From: Isochrysis galbana
Lineage: Eukaryota > Haptophyta > Isochrysidales > Isochrysidaceae
NCBI GenBank assembly: GCA_018136815.1
Contig: CM030940.1
Coordinates: 884,418-948,417 of the forward strand
Direction: 5' to 3'
Length of the DNA: 64,000 nucleotides
The notes under the pieces are model-generated. The model made no database searches and was not told the DNA's origin. It saw only the letters and a program-made list of their open reading frames with translations. Shown one piece after another: positions 54,596 through 64,000 of the stretch (within the stretch, counting starts at the first letter, position 1; the number at the start of each line of letters is the position of its first letter). Position numbers and translations under genes: made by a program.

Positions 54596-55134
54596 TAACC
54601 CCTTACAGAAAGATGGTTCAAAATCTCAGAAAGCTTGTTTGGAGAGATGGTTGACATGTACACCAAAGCTTGCCGGAAAGCTTGTCCAATCTATGGTCGG
54701 AATGAGAATGGCACCAAAGCTCGATAAATAAAGCTCGGTCGGGCCTTATTTATGGAAAGCTATTTATGGTACGTTCCCGTCCCGACTGTATGTACGACAA
54801 TACCTTCTTGTGCTTGTGCTACTCATCACACTTCATACTCTATGAGACTGTATGATAACTCTCTCCTCTCTTGCAGTGACAACTTGCGGCGCCGCTGCGC
54901 CTCTGCGCCTCTGTTCGCCTCTCGAGCTCGGGCCACAGGCCACGGCTCTCGACTTTGCGCCTGAATGAAGCGCGCGGACGCGCGGAGGCCTGGAGCCCGG
55001 GCGCCCGAGCGCTGCGCGCCCGAAAAGCTTGCTCATAGATGGCTTGCCACATCAGCAAAGCTTGCCATCTAGATTGAGATTGTTGGCTTCAGCAAAGCTT
55101 GCAACAATAGATGCCATCTTTCTGTAAGGGGTTA
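54596..55134. mobile_element. hAT-1: 539 bp element inserted at the edge of hAT-2
   Basis: It has perfect 21 bp terminal inverted repeats beginning TAACCCCTTACAGAAAGATG and an exact 8 bp duplication ATCGTCAG (54588-54595 and 55135-55142). The duplication spans the junction of the host arm and the first three bases of hAT-2, so hAT-1 is the younger insertion. AAGCTTG words recur inside. No coding capacity is seen. Confidence 0.85.
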
Positions 55135-55364
55135 ATCGTCAGTGTTGGGGCAACAGCGCGCCAGCTTGCACCGATTTGGAGCTATCACTGGCGCTAGTAG
55201 CTGGTGACAGCTATCGGTGGTCTGCCAGCTGGCGCCAGATCTTTGGTTGGAAGAGCTAGTCATGCCAGCTAGCGCCAACTCTGGAGGGCAGAGGGTGGGG
55301 GAGAAAGGACACCAATTGTAAAATATACAGTGTATAAAACTTGATTTTCCCACTTTATGAGAGC

Positions 55365-55510
55365 GAGCACACCCTGGCAGCTTAGTGTGGTACTCCATGA
55401 TCATGTATACGTTGGGAGCCCCGGTTCGAATCCGGTAGGCCGCGTGCGGCCAAAGCGCCGGAGGCGGCCCTTGACTCTCTTCAATTTTTTTATATATTTT
55501 TATATTTTTT
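55365..55510 (+). repeat. tRNA-related sequence, SINE-like
   Basis: CAGCTTAGTGTGGTA resembles a box A/D-arm, and CCGGTTCGAATCCGG (about 55425-55439) is a perfect box B/T-arm with a 4 bp stem. The expected acceptor stem does not pair. A T-rich stretch with TATATTTTT follows at 55484-55512. I read it as a tRNA-derived SINE or relic, not a working tRNA. Confidence 0.5.
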
Positions 55511-55789
55511 TAACATCGCTCACTATTTGCTGGGAACTGGCGAGCTGGCGCCAGTTGCCAGTTGAGATGGAACTGGCACTGGCGCCAATAATAATCTATC
55601 TGAGCATTAGTACCACTACTCTCACTAGCCCGGTACTAACACGACAGCCCTCAGCGCACCTGCCCGTACACCTTGGCGCGTGCTGTTGTCACAGATACAT
55701 ACTCCTATGCACCCTTCCACATCTCCCCCCTCGCAGGCCCCCGGCTCCCATTCTAACTCCCCACAAGTTAAAATGAGCAAAAACCCATT

Positions 55790-56515
55790 GAGGCGGTCCG
55801 GTCGACGCCGGCCGACTCTCCGGGAAAAAGCACCGGGGGGGGGGGGAGGAACCTCTCGTCAAAAAAGGGGAACGGCCCTTACAGCTCGCGCCGCGAGCGG
55901 TCCTCGAAGAAATAAATGTCTGCGCCCCCCGATACCTGCCACAGGGACGTCTTGAGCCACTCCCTTCTTCTCGCCTCTCCTGTCGCCAGCCGCCCCCCTT
56001 CGCCCGTTTGCTAACGCAAACGGGGCTCGTTTCTCACCACACTCCATCGGGGGGGGTGCAAATCCCCCCCTCTCCCTCGTTCCATTCTCTTCCGCCCCGG
56101 TCCCTGCGGCGCGTCGCCATGCGGCGCGCCATGGCCTGCTCTCAGAGGTCCTTCAGGGGCGCCCAGAGGGCCAGCAAGGGCAGCTCAGGGGGCAGTGGAG
56201 GCTGGGGCTCAGCCCCTGGCCCCCCCTGCCTCTCCCTCGCTCGCCTCGCTGGCCTTGGGTGCCGCCCTGAGGCCCCTGTCTGCCTGGCGACCAGAGATGG
56301 GGGGGGGAGTCAGTACGAGAGCAGGCCCATGCGGGCCTGGGAGTGCGGCTCGCGGCCCGCGCCCACTGGGGGTCTGGGCTGTATTGATGAGTGCCCTGCC
56401 CCTGCCAGAGGGCAGGGGCTGGGGTTGAATGTACGGGCCCACCCCGGGGGTTGTCCGCAATGGAGAGAGGGGGGCGCGAGGCCCCCATTGACCCCCACTT
56501 ATAAAAGTAGGTTCT
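55790..56515 (-). mobile_element. R-3: R-family copy inside hAT-2
   Basis: On the minus strand it starts with the hairpin CCTACTT-TTAT-AAGTGGG (56511-56494), then GGTCA and an ATG. The body has GGGGCCAGGGGCTGAGCCCC-like R sequence and CCTCCACTGCCCCCTGAGC. The stem sequence is unlike other copies but still pairs over 7 bp with a UUAU loop. The 3' edge is approximate. Confidence 0.6.
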
Positions 56516-56994
56516 GGCACTGGCGCCAAACACTGGTGCCAGTACTGTTGCCCCAACACTGCTGATCGTCGTCCGTCGTCGTCTGGCCGGAGTGTTTGGG
56601 TTTGATTTCAGTCGAGTTATGTGAGAAAGTCGTGGGGCGAGAGTCGGGGTGTTTTTCCTGGGTGTCTCTGTCCGTCGTCCTGTCGTCAGTCGTCATCCGT
56701 CGCTCTCGCTCTCGTCGCTCTCGCTCTCGTAACACTCGTACCCAACAAACTCGCCTCGCCTCGCCAGCCCCTGCCATCACAGCCCTCCTCTCACTCGCCC
56801 TCGCCTCTCGCCGCTCGTTCCATGTCGTTCTCGCCGCCGTCCTCGCCCTCGCTCAAGCCCGCCTGCCCGCCTTCCTCAGCTGACGGGCTTCAGCCCGTCA
56901 GCACCTCCGAAGCCGTCTCCTCCGCCGCGCCTGCCGCCGGCATGCCTCCTTCCTCATTGCCCTCAGGCCCTAAGGGCCATCCCAATTCGTCAGG

Positions 56995-58032
56995 GACTCC
57001 GAGCCTCGTCGGCCAAGGAAACAAAAGGAGAGGAAGGAAGGGATCCCGAGGTGTCGTTCCGTCAATTGTGGGACATCAGTCGAATTGAGCGATCAAATGT
57101 CCACAGTTGTATATAGAGCAGTATTTAAGATTAAATAAAGACTAGCATAACAACTTTCTTCTCTGCTTTCCCCCGCGGTGCATGTTCCCCCGAGGGACCC
57201 TCCACGATTCGGACCCAGCAAGCAGCATTTGCAAGCTAGTTCGTTGCGCATGGTGGCACTTTTTTTCTGCCGGTGTATGGTGCATGTGTATGTGGTATGT
57301 GGCTAGGAATGCTAGCTAACAAGATGTCCTACGACGCTATACGCTATAACGCTCTAACTAGAAGTTCTAACGCCGGTCCTCTTTCGCCGGAACGCGACCT
57401 TCGTGTCCGGTGCGCGCGCGCCCGCGCGTTGTGCGCCGGTGGGGATGGACCCCTAAAGGCGCGCCAGCGAGCGGGAGGCGACCGCAACACCGCAACACGC
57501 ACACTCCCACCCCCCCCGCCGCCGCCGCCGCCGCCGAACCAAAAAAAAAAGGGGTGGGGGGACGGCGGCTGTTCGATGTCTCGGTACTTTCCTCTTCTCG
57601 TGGCGCCGAGGTACTTTAAGCCTTTTGAGGAGCGGCCGGCGGTCGGCAGCAGAGGAAGAAGGCAGATCAGTACTTTACAGTGAGGGGGGGGCCTTGCTTC
57701 CCCACCCCACCCCCCCCGGCGGGAAAGCGAGCGGGTGCCCTGCTGAGGACCACCGAGATCGTACCGCAGTTTGGGGCGGCGAGCTAAGTGAAGGCGGCTC
57801 CTCCCCCCGTAAAAGCTACTACTTGGGCAGATCTCGGCTCTCCCCCTTCACCTCCCCCCCCCCCCCCCCGCCCTTGTGCGGGGGAGAGATCCCGTGAGAA
57901 GAAGCCTCACGGCCCAGCGGGATGATGTTGCCTTGTCGGCTCCAGGGCCGCTCGAGTGGGGCAGAGAGTGCGGAGAGAGTGGGGAAAGGGGGAGGGAAGA
58001 GAAGGCTGGGATCGAAGAGAGGCCGCTGCGCA
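56995..58032. other. Intergenic region upstream of the kinase-like gene
   Basis: Bases 57060-57190 are A/T-richer, with TATATAGAGCAG and AATAAAG. Bases 57312-57400 hold two dispersed words also found at 39425 (inverted), 20866 and 62563. A CCGCCG microsatellite lies at about 57519-57535. No gene is seen. Confidence 0.4.
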
Positions 58033-59816
58033 ATGGGGCATCCGTTCTTTCACCGACTGGGACGCGCGCTCGAGCGGCTCCGATCGACGCACAGCGCAAT
58101 GCTCGCTCCGCTCCTCCGCTCACCACCGCTCCGCGTTGCGGCAGAGGCGACGCACCGCTGGCTGTGGGAGCGTCAATGCGCTCAACCCGCGATCCGACCC
58201 GCCCCTCAATGCGCCCACGAACTGAAGCACGACGGCATCTACCTCAACTTTGTCTATATCGGCTTTGCCACCTTTGGCTCACTCATGCTCTCCTCTGCCT
58301 TCGAAAATGGCGCGATCCGCGTCCTCGGCTTCTGGCTAGGCGCGTGCGCGCTCGCTGCGATGGTGCTGCTGCCGCCGCCCGATGAGCGTCTCTGGCTGGG
58401 CTCGGTGCTCTGCCCACAGGTGGCCTCGCTCCTACTGATTGGCGCGTACATTGCCCAGTCCGAGCCGGCGCCTCCGCCACGTGGCTTCATCGCTGAGCCG
58501 GTTGGCCTCAGCTTCGGCACGCTCGTCGCACAGCTCGTAATGGCAATGCGCCACTACCCTGTGTTTCACCGGATCCTCATCGGTACAATCTCGACACTCA
58601 TCCACTGCGTGACGCCCGTTTACTCCATCGGCTGGCGCGAGCCTGCGCTGCTTTTCCTGGGCAACGGGATGGGCATCCTCTGTGGCCTCGCAATCAACGC
58701 TGATGAGCATCAGCTGCGCGCAGCGCTCCAAGTCGCTTCAATCCACCGACGTGCTGATTCGCGCTTGTACCATGTGATCAAGGGCCAGTGTGGCGGCGCA
58801 AACGCGCTGCTTAGCGGGCTGCTCGGAATACATGCCGCGGTGAGTGGTCAGTCTCTATCGGATGAGGCCGTTGCGCTCATCAACCAGGTGCAGAAGATGC
58901 TCGAGAACGCCTCCGAGTGGTACGCCTGCTGCCCAAACGTCGCCCACACCTTTGCAACTGCGCGACGCCAGTGTTCTCCACCACCCGCCGTCAAGCGCAG
59001 GTGCCACACACGCGAAGTGTACGTGCAACTCGAGGCTGGCATCTACGTGACATCCCTCATTGACACGGCGGTGCGCGCCGAGCTTGAGAATGCCGTTGCA
59101 GGAAAGCTGGCGGTGATAGACTCTATCGAGCGCGTGCTGGTTGACCGGAGCCTGTTTCGGCTGCTGCTGCGCGAGGGTCTTTCAAACGCCGGAAAATATG
59201 GGCAGCCAGGGAGCGCCGTGCATATCGCGGCGCAGCTTGTAGCCGGTGCGCCCGTGCGAGAGTGCATCGCCATCCCGCCTCTCCTCACCGCATGCTCGCC
59301 GGCGATCTTTGCTCAAAGTGCCACCAGGCGCCCATGAGGCGACCGTGGCCTACATTCACTTTTTCCTACATCCACTTCGTCTCTTCGCAGGCGAAGGCGA
59401 TGCGCTTAGCTTCATTTACTTGACGATCACCAACACCAATCGTGCCGACGTCACTCCGCTCACTCCATCCGAATGCAAAGTCGCATTTTCGAAGAAGGGG
59501 CCACAGGCCAGTGCAAGTGCCTTGCGCAGCCCGACCAGCAGGTGTGTCGTCTGTCCGCCAAGCAGACGCAAACTCCAGGCCATCCCTTGCGCTGGCGCCG
59601 GGACTTGTCCGGGAGGCCAATCCCTGCCCCCCCCCCCCCTCTAGTGATGGTTTTGGCTTGCCAGCGGTGAAGCTCGTGACGGAATTTGTGGGAGGCGAGG
59701 CATGGTTATCTGCGGACGAGCAGTGCACCACCTTTCACCTCAAATTACCCGCAAGCACCGGACGCGAATGGCGGCAGAATGGGGTGCTTGCGAAATGGTC
59801 GTCACGTCAACGGTAG
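58033..59816 (+). CDS. Histidine-kinase-like multipass membrane protein, degenerate ATPase (511 aa)
   Basis: Exons 58033-59245, 59391-59541 and 59645-59816 join in frame. Residues about 65-230 contain several hydrophobic segments (FVYIGFATFGSLMLSS, VLGFWLGACALAAMVLL, ASLLLIGAYIA, ALLFLGNGMGILCGLA). A DHp-like helix, LYHVIKGQCGGANALLSGLLG, follows. The HATPase region has an N-box, LLREGLSNAGKYGQ, the strand FIYLTITNTN, and G2, SDGFGLPAVKLVTEFVGGE, ending TTFHLKLPA. No clear G1 (DxGxG) box is present between exons 2 and 3, so ATP binding may be impaired. No receiver domain is attached. I infer a membrane sensor of two-component type. The start is uncertain (an in-frame ATG also lies at 57922). 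Confidence 0.7.
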
Positions 59817-60524
59817 CCACGCTTAGCAGCCGCACCATTGGGCAGTTTCTCCCTGAAGATAAAGTTTCGGCCCAGGGAGCCCTACATATGCGCCACAGTA
59901 CGGTCACACTTTCCGTCCGCCTTCCCCCCTCGCCGCGATGCTGGCTAAATGCTCTCAGATTGCGGGAGCAGGGTGCCGTTTCTCTGTTGCCACGCCATCA
60001 ACGCGTTGTAGAAGCAGGGGGTGTCACATCCCGTCAAGGTTGGGAGGAACGATACCCGCGTCTCTCCCTTAGCATCCGTGACCACTGGGCGATGCCCTTG
60101 TACATCTTTTTCTCCAGCCGTATAGCTTATAGACCTTGTCATCTCGTACTCATTTGACGACATCACAACACGCGACGGCAGGCTTTGTCTAAGGTCATCC
60201 GATGCTTCCATCGGGACGGTAGCGTGTTTTGAAAACAAATTGGGCTAAGGCTCTCAGGCTTCTATGTATGCGTGTGGTCGAGAGACTATTGCCCACCACT
60301 TCCCTCACGCGCTCCTCCTAGCCTTGTCAGTGGGCGTCGAACCGACGCGATACCTCCCTCCGTGCCAAGGAATTGCAGCCCCACTACTATCCAGTGACTA
60401 TCGAAAGTTGTCCTATCTGTCACAACATACAACGTGAATGCGAGATGCCGTTGAGGTCTACTTGAGACAAACCAAACACTTCCTTGCGTTCAAGAGAATG
60501 AAACTTTAATAAGAGAAAACCCAC
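59817..60524. other. Intergenic region, nothing recognised
   Basis: This is presumably 3' UTR. A GTCGGTTCGACGCCC word on the minus strand (about 60334-60348) resembles a box B, but no cloverleaf could be drawn. Confidence 0.4.
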
Positions 60525-61030
60525 AACTAAGTTTATACTTAGTTCGCCCATGGGGGGGCACGAGCCCCCCTCTCTCTCCACTCCTCCCCTGCCATGGGGG
60601 AGGAACCACCCACTCTCCTGGCACGCCTGATGGCTTGCCAGGAGCACACTGCCTTGCTGACCCATCCCTCTCCCCACAGGCACGCCTGATTCGCCCGCCC
60701 TGGCCTGTCGTGGCCAGCCCATCCCTCTGACCAGCCCCTCCTCCCCCTGGGCCCCCCTGATCAGGACCCCTCAGCCAGCTCCAGTCGACCTGTAGGGGCG
60801 CGGAGCGCCAGCGAGGGAGAGGCAGGAGGGGCCAGGGCCATGCCCCAGCCTCACCTGCCCCCTGAGCTGTGCTTCCAGGCCCCTGCAGGCCACCTGGGGA
60901 CCTGAAGAGGGGCCCCAGGCGCGCGCCATGGGCCAAGGCCGCAGGGGAGAGAGGAGGAAAAGGGAAGAGGGAGGGGAGGGGGGAGCGGCAGCTCTCCCCT
61001 CCGGTCTTTACGTGTCTTCTCGACCTATTT
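60525..61030 (+). mobile_element. R-5: R-family retroelement copy, 3' part replaced
   Basis: It starts with AACTAAGT-TTAT-ACTTAGTT (60525-60544), then CGCCC and ATG (60550), as in R-1 and R-4. The body matches R through GCCCCAGGCGCGCGCCATGG. At about 61030 it switches to sequence shared with 27490-27590 (TTGCGGGTAGGGAGG). Confidence 0.7.
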
Positions 61031-63403
61031 GTGTTGCGGGTAGGGAGGGGCGCACATCTCTCCTTGCACCGTTTCCCGCTTTTAGGTCCCCCCGCCCGAC
61101 TCCCCCTCCGTCGTCGTCACGCCCCGGCTTGTATCAGCGTCCGTGTTCTGCCCGCTCCCGATAGGATCGCCGCGGCAGGCGCAGGAGCTGCGGGTGGCGC
61201 TGCGGTTGGCGCTGCGGTTGGTGCTACGGTTGGCGATGCGGTTGACGCTGGGGCAGGTGGCACTGGGGCAGGTGGCACTGGGTCAGCTCCCATCCGCTCC
61301 TCAGGCGCAACCGCTTGGCCATCTCGCGTAGCGTCATCCGCTTGCTCATCCGCGGCACTCATCGAGCCATACTGTCGCATTCGCGAGCCTCTGCAGGCTA
61401 TTCCGCTATTTTCCGCTCTACCGTTATATAACCGCGATGGTAAATCATCAATCTTCGTTCTCATGTCTATCTATACGTCTACGACGTCTCCACGCTTCTA
61501 TCAATCACTACACTTCATTCAATGTTGGTCTACCATTATATCCACGTGGCCAAGCAGCTTCTACAGGCTTCTTTCTACTCGGAATATGAATATGCTCTAG
61601 CTCTGGACTGATCACCCAGGCATGGAGATCAAGGGAGTAGTAAGCACGTGTCGATGAAGACCAAGGAAGTAGCGAGCATCTTGCTTGCTAAAGTACACCC
61701 TCAAGAACCTCAAGCATCTAGACTCTGTAAGTCTGACACCTCTGTAAGCTTCTAGACTTTTTAAGTCTACCAGCTACTCCATGGCTAAGCTACGTAAAAG
61801 CTATAGGTAAAGTGCACGCCGCTGTGCTCGCGTTGAGACGCTATTCGCCGATGAATCTTGTAGGATCTTCACTAAGCATGGATGAATCCCTTTCGCGCCT
61901 TTTCTGTGTGCAATCCTTCTCTAGGACGACAGGACGACGAGTTCTCTTCTGGCCAATTGGTTCCTTCTTTGCTCTCTCTGTTGACCCACCGTGGCTTTCG
62001 CTCCCGTGTTTATTACGTGTTGCCCTTGTTTATGTTAGAAAGTGGTGTGGCGTGTCTTCGTACGCACCCAGCAACCGTCGCAGCGCTCTGCGATCGAAGC
62101 CATGCCGTGACCCCTCGTACCCTTGAGCCCCTACTGAGTTGTGTGTGGTCTCTCGCTAGAAATCACCCACTAGAGATTGATTCAATCTGTTCCTATGCAC
62201 CCATCACCGCCCTCTGCACCGCCAAATCCGCCCTCGCCGCCGCGCGCGGACCCCGTCACCACTGCACCCGTGCCCAAGCCTTCCCAAGTATCTTCACCCG
62301 CTACCCAAGTCGATAGGCCGCCTACGGACGCGTGGGTTGCCAAGGATGGAGTCTCAGGAGCCTTACCCGGATCCTGGGAACAGTCCATCTCCACACATAC
62401 ATGGGCCGTTGGTGCAAGGCAAAGCTCATGCTCGTCGGCGACTACTCCGACGAGTACGACAAGATCCCAATGACCAAATACATTGGAGACGAGGCGGAGG
62501 AATTGTTGAGACATTCCTACCTAAAAAGAAAACAAGCATTTTGAGTGAAAAAAAATATCACCTGGCCCTCTTTTGACGGAACGCGACTTGAGCTTGGGCT
62601 CCTCACCAGTCACCAGCTAGCAGCCATTGCGAGGCCGACAGCCGGCGATCGGCCGACGCGGAAACTCCGCGTTTCTTATGGGGATTCGCCCGACATTCAC
62701 TGCTTCCCTCACGCGCGCGATCCTCCCATTCTCCCAAAATAGACCTCCATTGGTCCATGGTCGATGGTCCGATGGGCCGGACAAGGCGGGGGAGTCACTC
62801 ACCGACGCCATGGATTTTCGTGGGGTAGAGGGGGTTCGCGGGGGGGATGTGGGGGGGCAGGTAAGGGGGGTTCCCTGGGGAATTCTTGGACACCCAGGAG
62901 CTAGGAGGGATGGAAAATAGTGGTTAAAAAGCGAGAATGACCGGCCTAATAGTACCGGGCTAGTGGGAGTAGTGGTACTAACGCTCAGATGTTTTGGTAT
63001 TAGCCACATACACATACACAGGAAGAGCCATGCACCAACCGCGCACACCCCCATCGCGGGGTAGGGGCTCCGATGCCGATGAGACACGGTCCCTCAGCAC
63101 TAGGATTATACTGCCACAACGCCACAACAAGAAAATCTAACGCCTACTCCCCTCGATCGACCTCGACTCCATGAATGGTGAATGGGCTTCCCCCCTTCCG
63201 GTATCCCCTCGAAACGGTCCGGCGCCTTCTCCCTCTCCCTCTCCTTCGTCCTCTTCCTCTCCCTCTTCCTCTCCCTCTCCCTTACCCGCCCCCCCCCCCC
63301 CCCCGTCTTTCCCCATCTCTCCGTCCCAACTTTCCTCATTGCCTCTTTCCCTCTCCCTCTCCCTCTCGCCTCTGCCGCCGTGAACAGTGTGTGGGCAGAG
63401 AGC
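61031..63403. other. Intergenic region with tandem repeats and dispersed modules
   Basis: Bases 61195-61290 are an imperfect 12-18 bp tandem array (GGTTGGCGCTGC / GGGGCAGGTGGCACT). Bases 62563-62588 hold the CCTCTTTTGACGGAACGCGA word. Bases 62945-63135 hold dispersed modules a and b side by side. Frames at 62177-62576 are Pro-rich and unrecognised. From 63190 to 63380 a C/T tract is presumed leader of the next gene. Confidence 0.45.
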
Positions 63404-63667
63404 ATGGACACGCGCAGCCTTGCCGGCACCAACATGACGGGCGGCACGCGGCGCACCGCCGCCTCGGCTGCCGCAAGCACGACGGGGAGGCTGAATGCCC
63501 TCGCTGACGACTTCAACAACTTTTACGGTGACCTCGAGGAGGAGACGAAGATCAGGAAGCAGGCGGAGGAGAAACGGGTCGCACGGCTAGAGCTTGAGCT
63601 GGGTAAGGTTGAGCGAGTCATCCGGACAGAGACGAAACGACGTATTGAGGCCTCAAAGGCACTGCAG
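63404..63667 (+). CDS. SF-assemblin / beta-giardin-like protein, first coding exon (partial)
   Basis: The 88 codons begin MDTRSLAGTNMTGGTRRT and continue LNALADDFNNFYGDLEEETK, IRKQAEEKRVARLELELG and VERVIRTETKRRIEASKALQ. The pattern L..L...F..F...L..E...R...E......LE..L..V...I..E...R.EA.K.LQ is that of SF-assemblins, coiled-coil proteins of striated flagellar roots in algae. A GT donor follows CTGCAG at 63667. The next exon is not evident before the window ends. It implies a cell with, or descended from cells with, flagella. Confidence 0.7.
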
Positions 63668-64000
63668 GTGCGATTGGAGCGGCTGGTGGAAGGAGGAGGG
63701 TGGGGGAGTGAGATCTGGAGTAGGCTTAGGGAGAGGGAAGAGCCGAGAGCAGCAGACCCGTTGGAGAGGAGGTGGATGCAGCAGCGAGCAGCCGGTGACT
63801 AAACGGGACAGGTGGAGAGAGGGAGAGGAAGAGCTGGTGAGCCACAGCCAGGCAAGGAAGTGAAGGGAGGGGGGGCGCAGGCTGAGGCAGATGAGACGTC
63901 GCAATTTCTAGCTGAGGCGAGACAGCAGATTTTGCTATCAACGCAGGACGGCGCAGCGCCTGCCGCCGCCTTGCCGGCTGCCGCCTTGGAGCCAACCTTC
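63668..64000 (+). other. Presumed first intron of the SF-assemblin-like gene, to window end
   Basis: The stretch is G/A-rich. No convincing acceptor plus coiled-coil frame was found. A possible acceptor is CTATCAACGCAG (about 63946), but the downstream frame is too short to judge. Confidence 0.35.

Larger units (their letters stand above)
55140..56561. mobile_element. hAT-2: 1.4 kb non-autonomous hAT element
   Basis: The terminal inverted repeat is CAGTGTTGGGGCAACAG (55140-55156 and 56545-56561). The 8 bp duplication CTGATCGT is at 56562-56569 on the right and 54585-54592 on the left, now separated by hAT-1. Subterminal CTGGCGCCAG palindromes are abundant. Inside are a tRNA-like stretch (55365-55440), a dispersed module (55595-55650) and an R-family copy (about 55790-56515). 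No transposase frame is present. Confidence 0.85.
54270..56994 (+). repeat. Right arm of the inverted-repeat composite, interrupted by two DNA transposons
   Basis: Arm sequence runs 54270-54592 and resumes at 56562 with the duplicated CTGATCGT. Between them lie the hAT-2 element and, within its left edge, hAT-1. Beyond 56994 similarity to the left arm stops. The arms total about 750 bp each. Confidence 0.75.

Noticed and set aside
55365-55440. Functional tRNA gene
   Set aside because: T-arm is good, but acceptor and anticodon stems do not pair. Better read as a relic.
57060-57230. Possible solo LTR (TATATAGAG, AATAAAG)
   Set aside because: No second copy, no target duplication and no clear ends in the window.
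60320-60370. tRNA box B-like word on the minus strand
   Set aside because: No matching A box or cloverleaf.
1-64000. CRISPR array, rRNA operon or prokaryotic operon
   Set aside because: No regularly spaced direct repeats, no rRNA-like sequence, and the genes have spliceosomal introns.

Overview
This 64 kb window looks like nuclear DNA from a eukaryotic microalga or other GC-rich protist. Coding exons are GC-rich, and the introns are short. Most introns are GT-AG, but two in the serine hydroxymethyltransferase gene appear to be GC-AG. One gene encodes a trigger factor, a chaperone that eukaryotes keep in plastids. A haptophyte-like alga is my best guess, but this is an inference and the sequence does not settle it.

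About a dozen host genes are recognisable. On the minus strand they are a TPR/Mlp nuclear-basket protein (1-4001, 3' end outside the window), an FkbM-type methyltransferase (12576-13658), an FtsJ/RlmM-like ribose methyltransferase (14815-16548), CDC20 (21608-22975), a Ubl/EF-hand/HET-like/LRR protein (31893-34013), an unrecognised multi-exon gene with WW-like and dsRBD-like segments (36721-39339) and a Ded1/DDX3 RNA helicase (42745-44672). On the plus strand they are a metallopeptidase-VHL fusion (10561-11922), SHMT (17187-19727), trigger factor (24846-26904), a possible beta-sandwich/coiled-coil protein (48544-49941), a histidine-kinase-like membrane protein (58033-59816) and the start of an SF-assemblin gene (63404 onward). 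These are ordinary unrelated housekeeping and regulatory genes. No operon-like logic links them. FtsJ and SHMT are divergent and share a 640 bp pyrimidine-rich intergenic region.

Between the genes lie mobile elements, many nested. The block 4664-10126 is a minus-strand LINE (LINE-A) with a 17 bp target duplication. It carries an 8-bp-TSD MITE and a plus-strand retroelement (R-1). R-1 in turn carries a second LINE (LINE-B) with its own 15 bp duplication. Related R copies lie at 35274, 41360, 56515 and 60525. LINE end fragments lie at 20040, 41574 and 51082-51600. The block 51951-56994 is a large inverted repeat, interrupted by a hAT-like element that was later hit by another 8-bp-TSD element. 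Further TIR elements lie at 39800-40316 and 45471-47323.

The most striking signal is at the 5' ends of the LINE and R copies. Each starts with a 7-8 bp hairpin closed by a tetraloop (UUAU, UAAA or GAAA), followed 3-5 nt later by an ATG. The stem sequences differ between copies but pairing is kept, which suggests a selected RNA structure. No rRNA gene, CRISPR array or convincing functional tRNA gene was seen.
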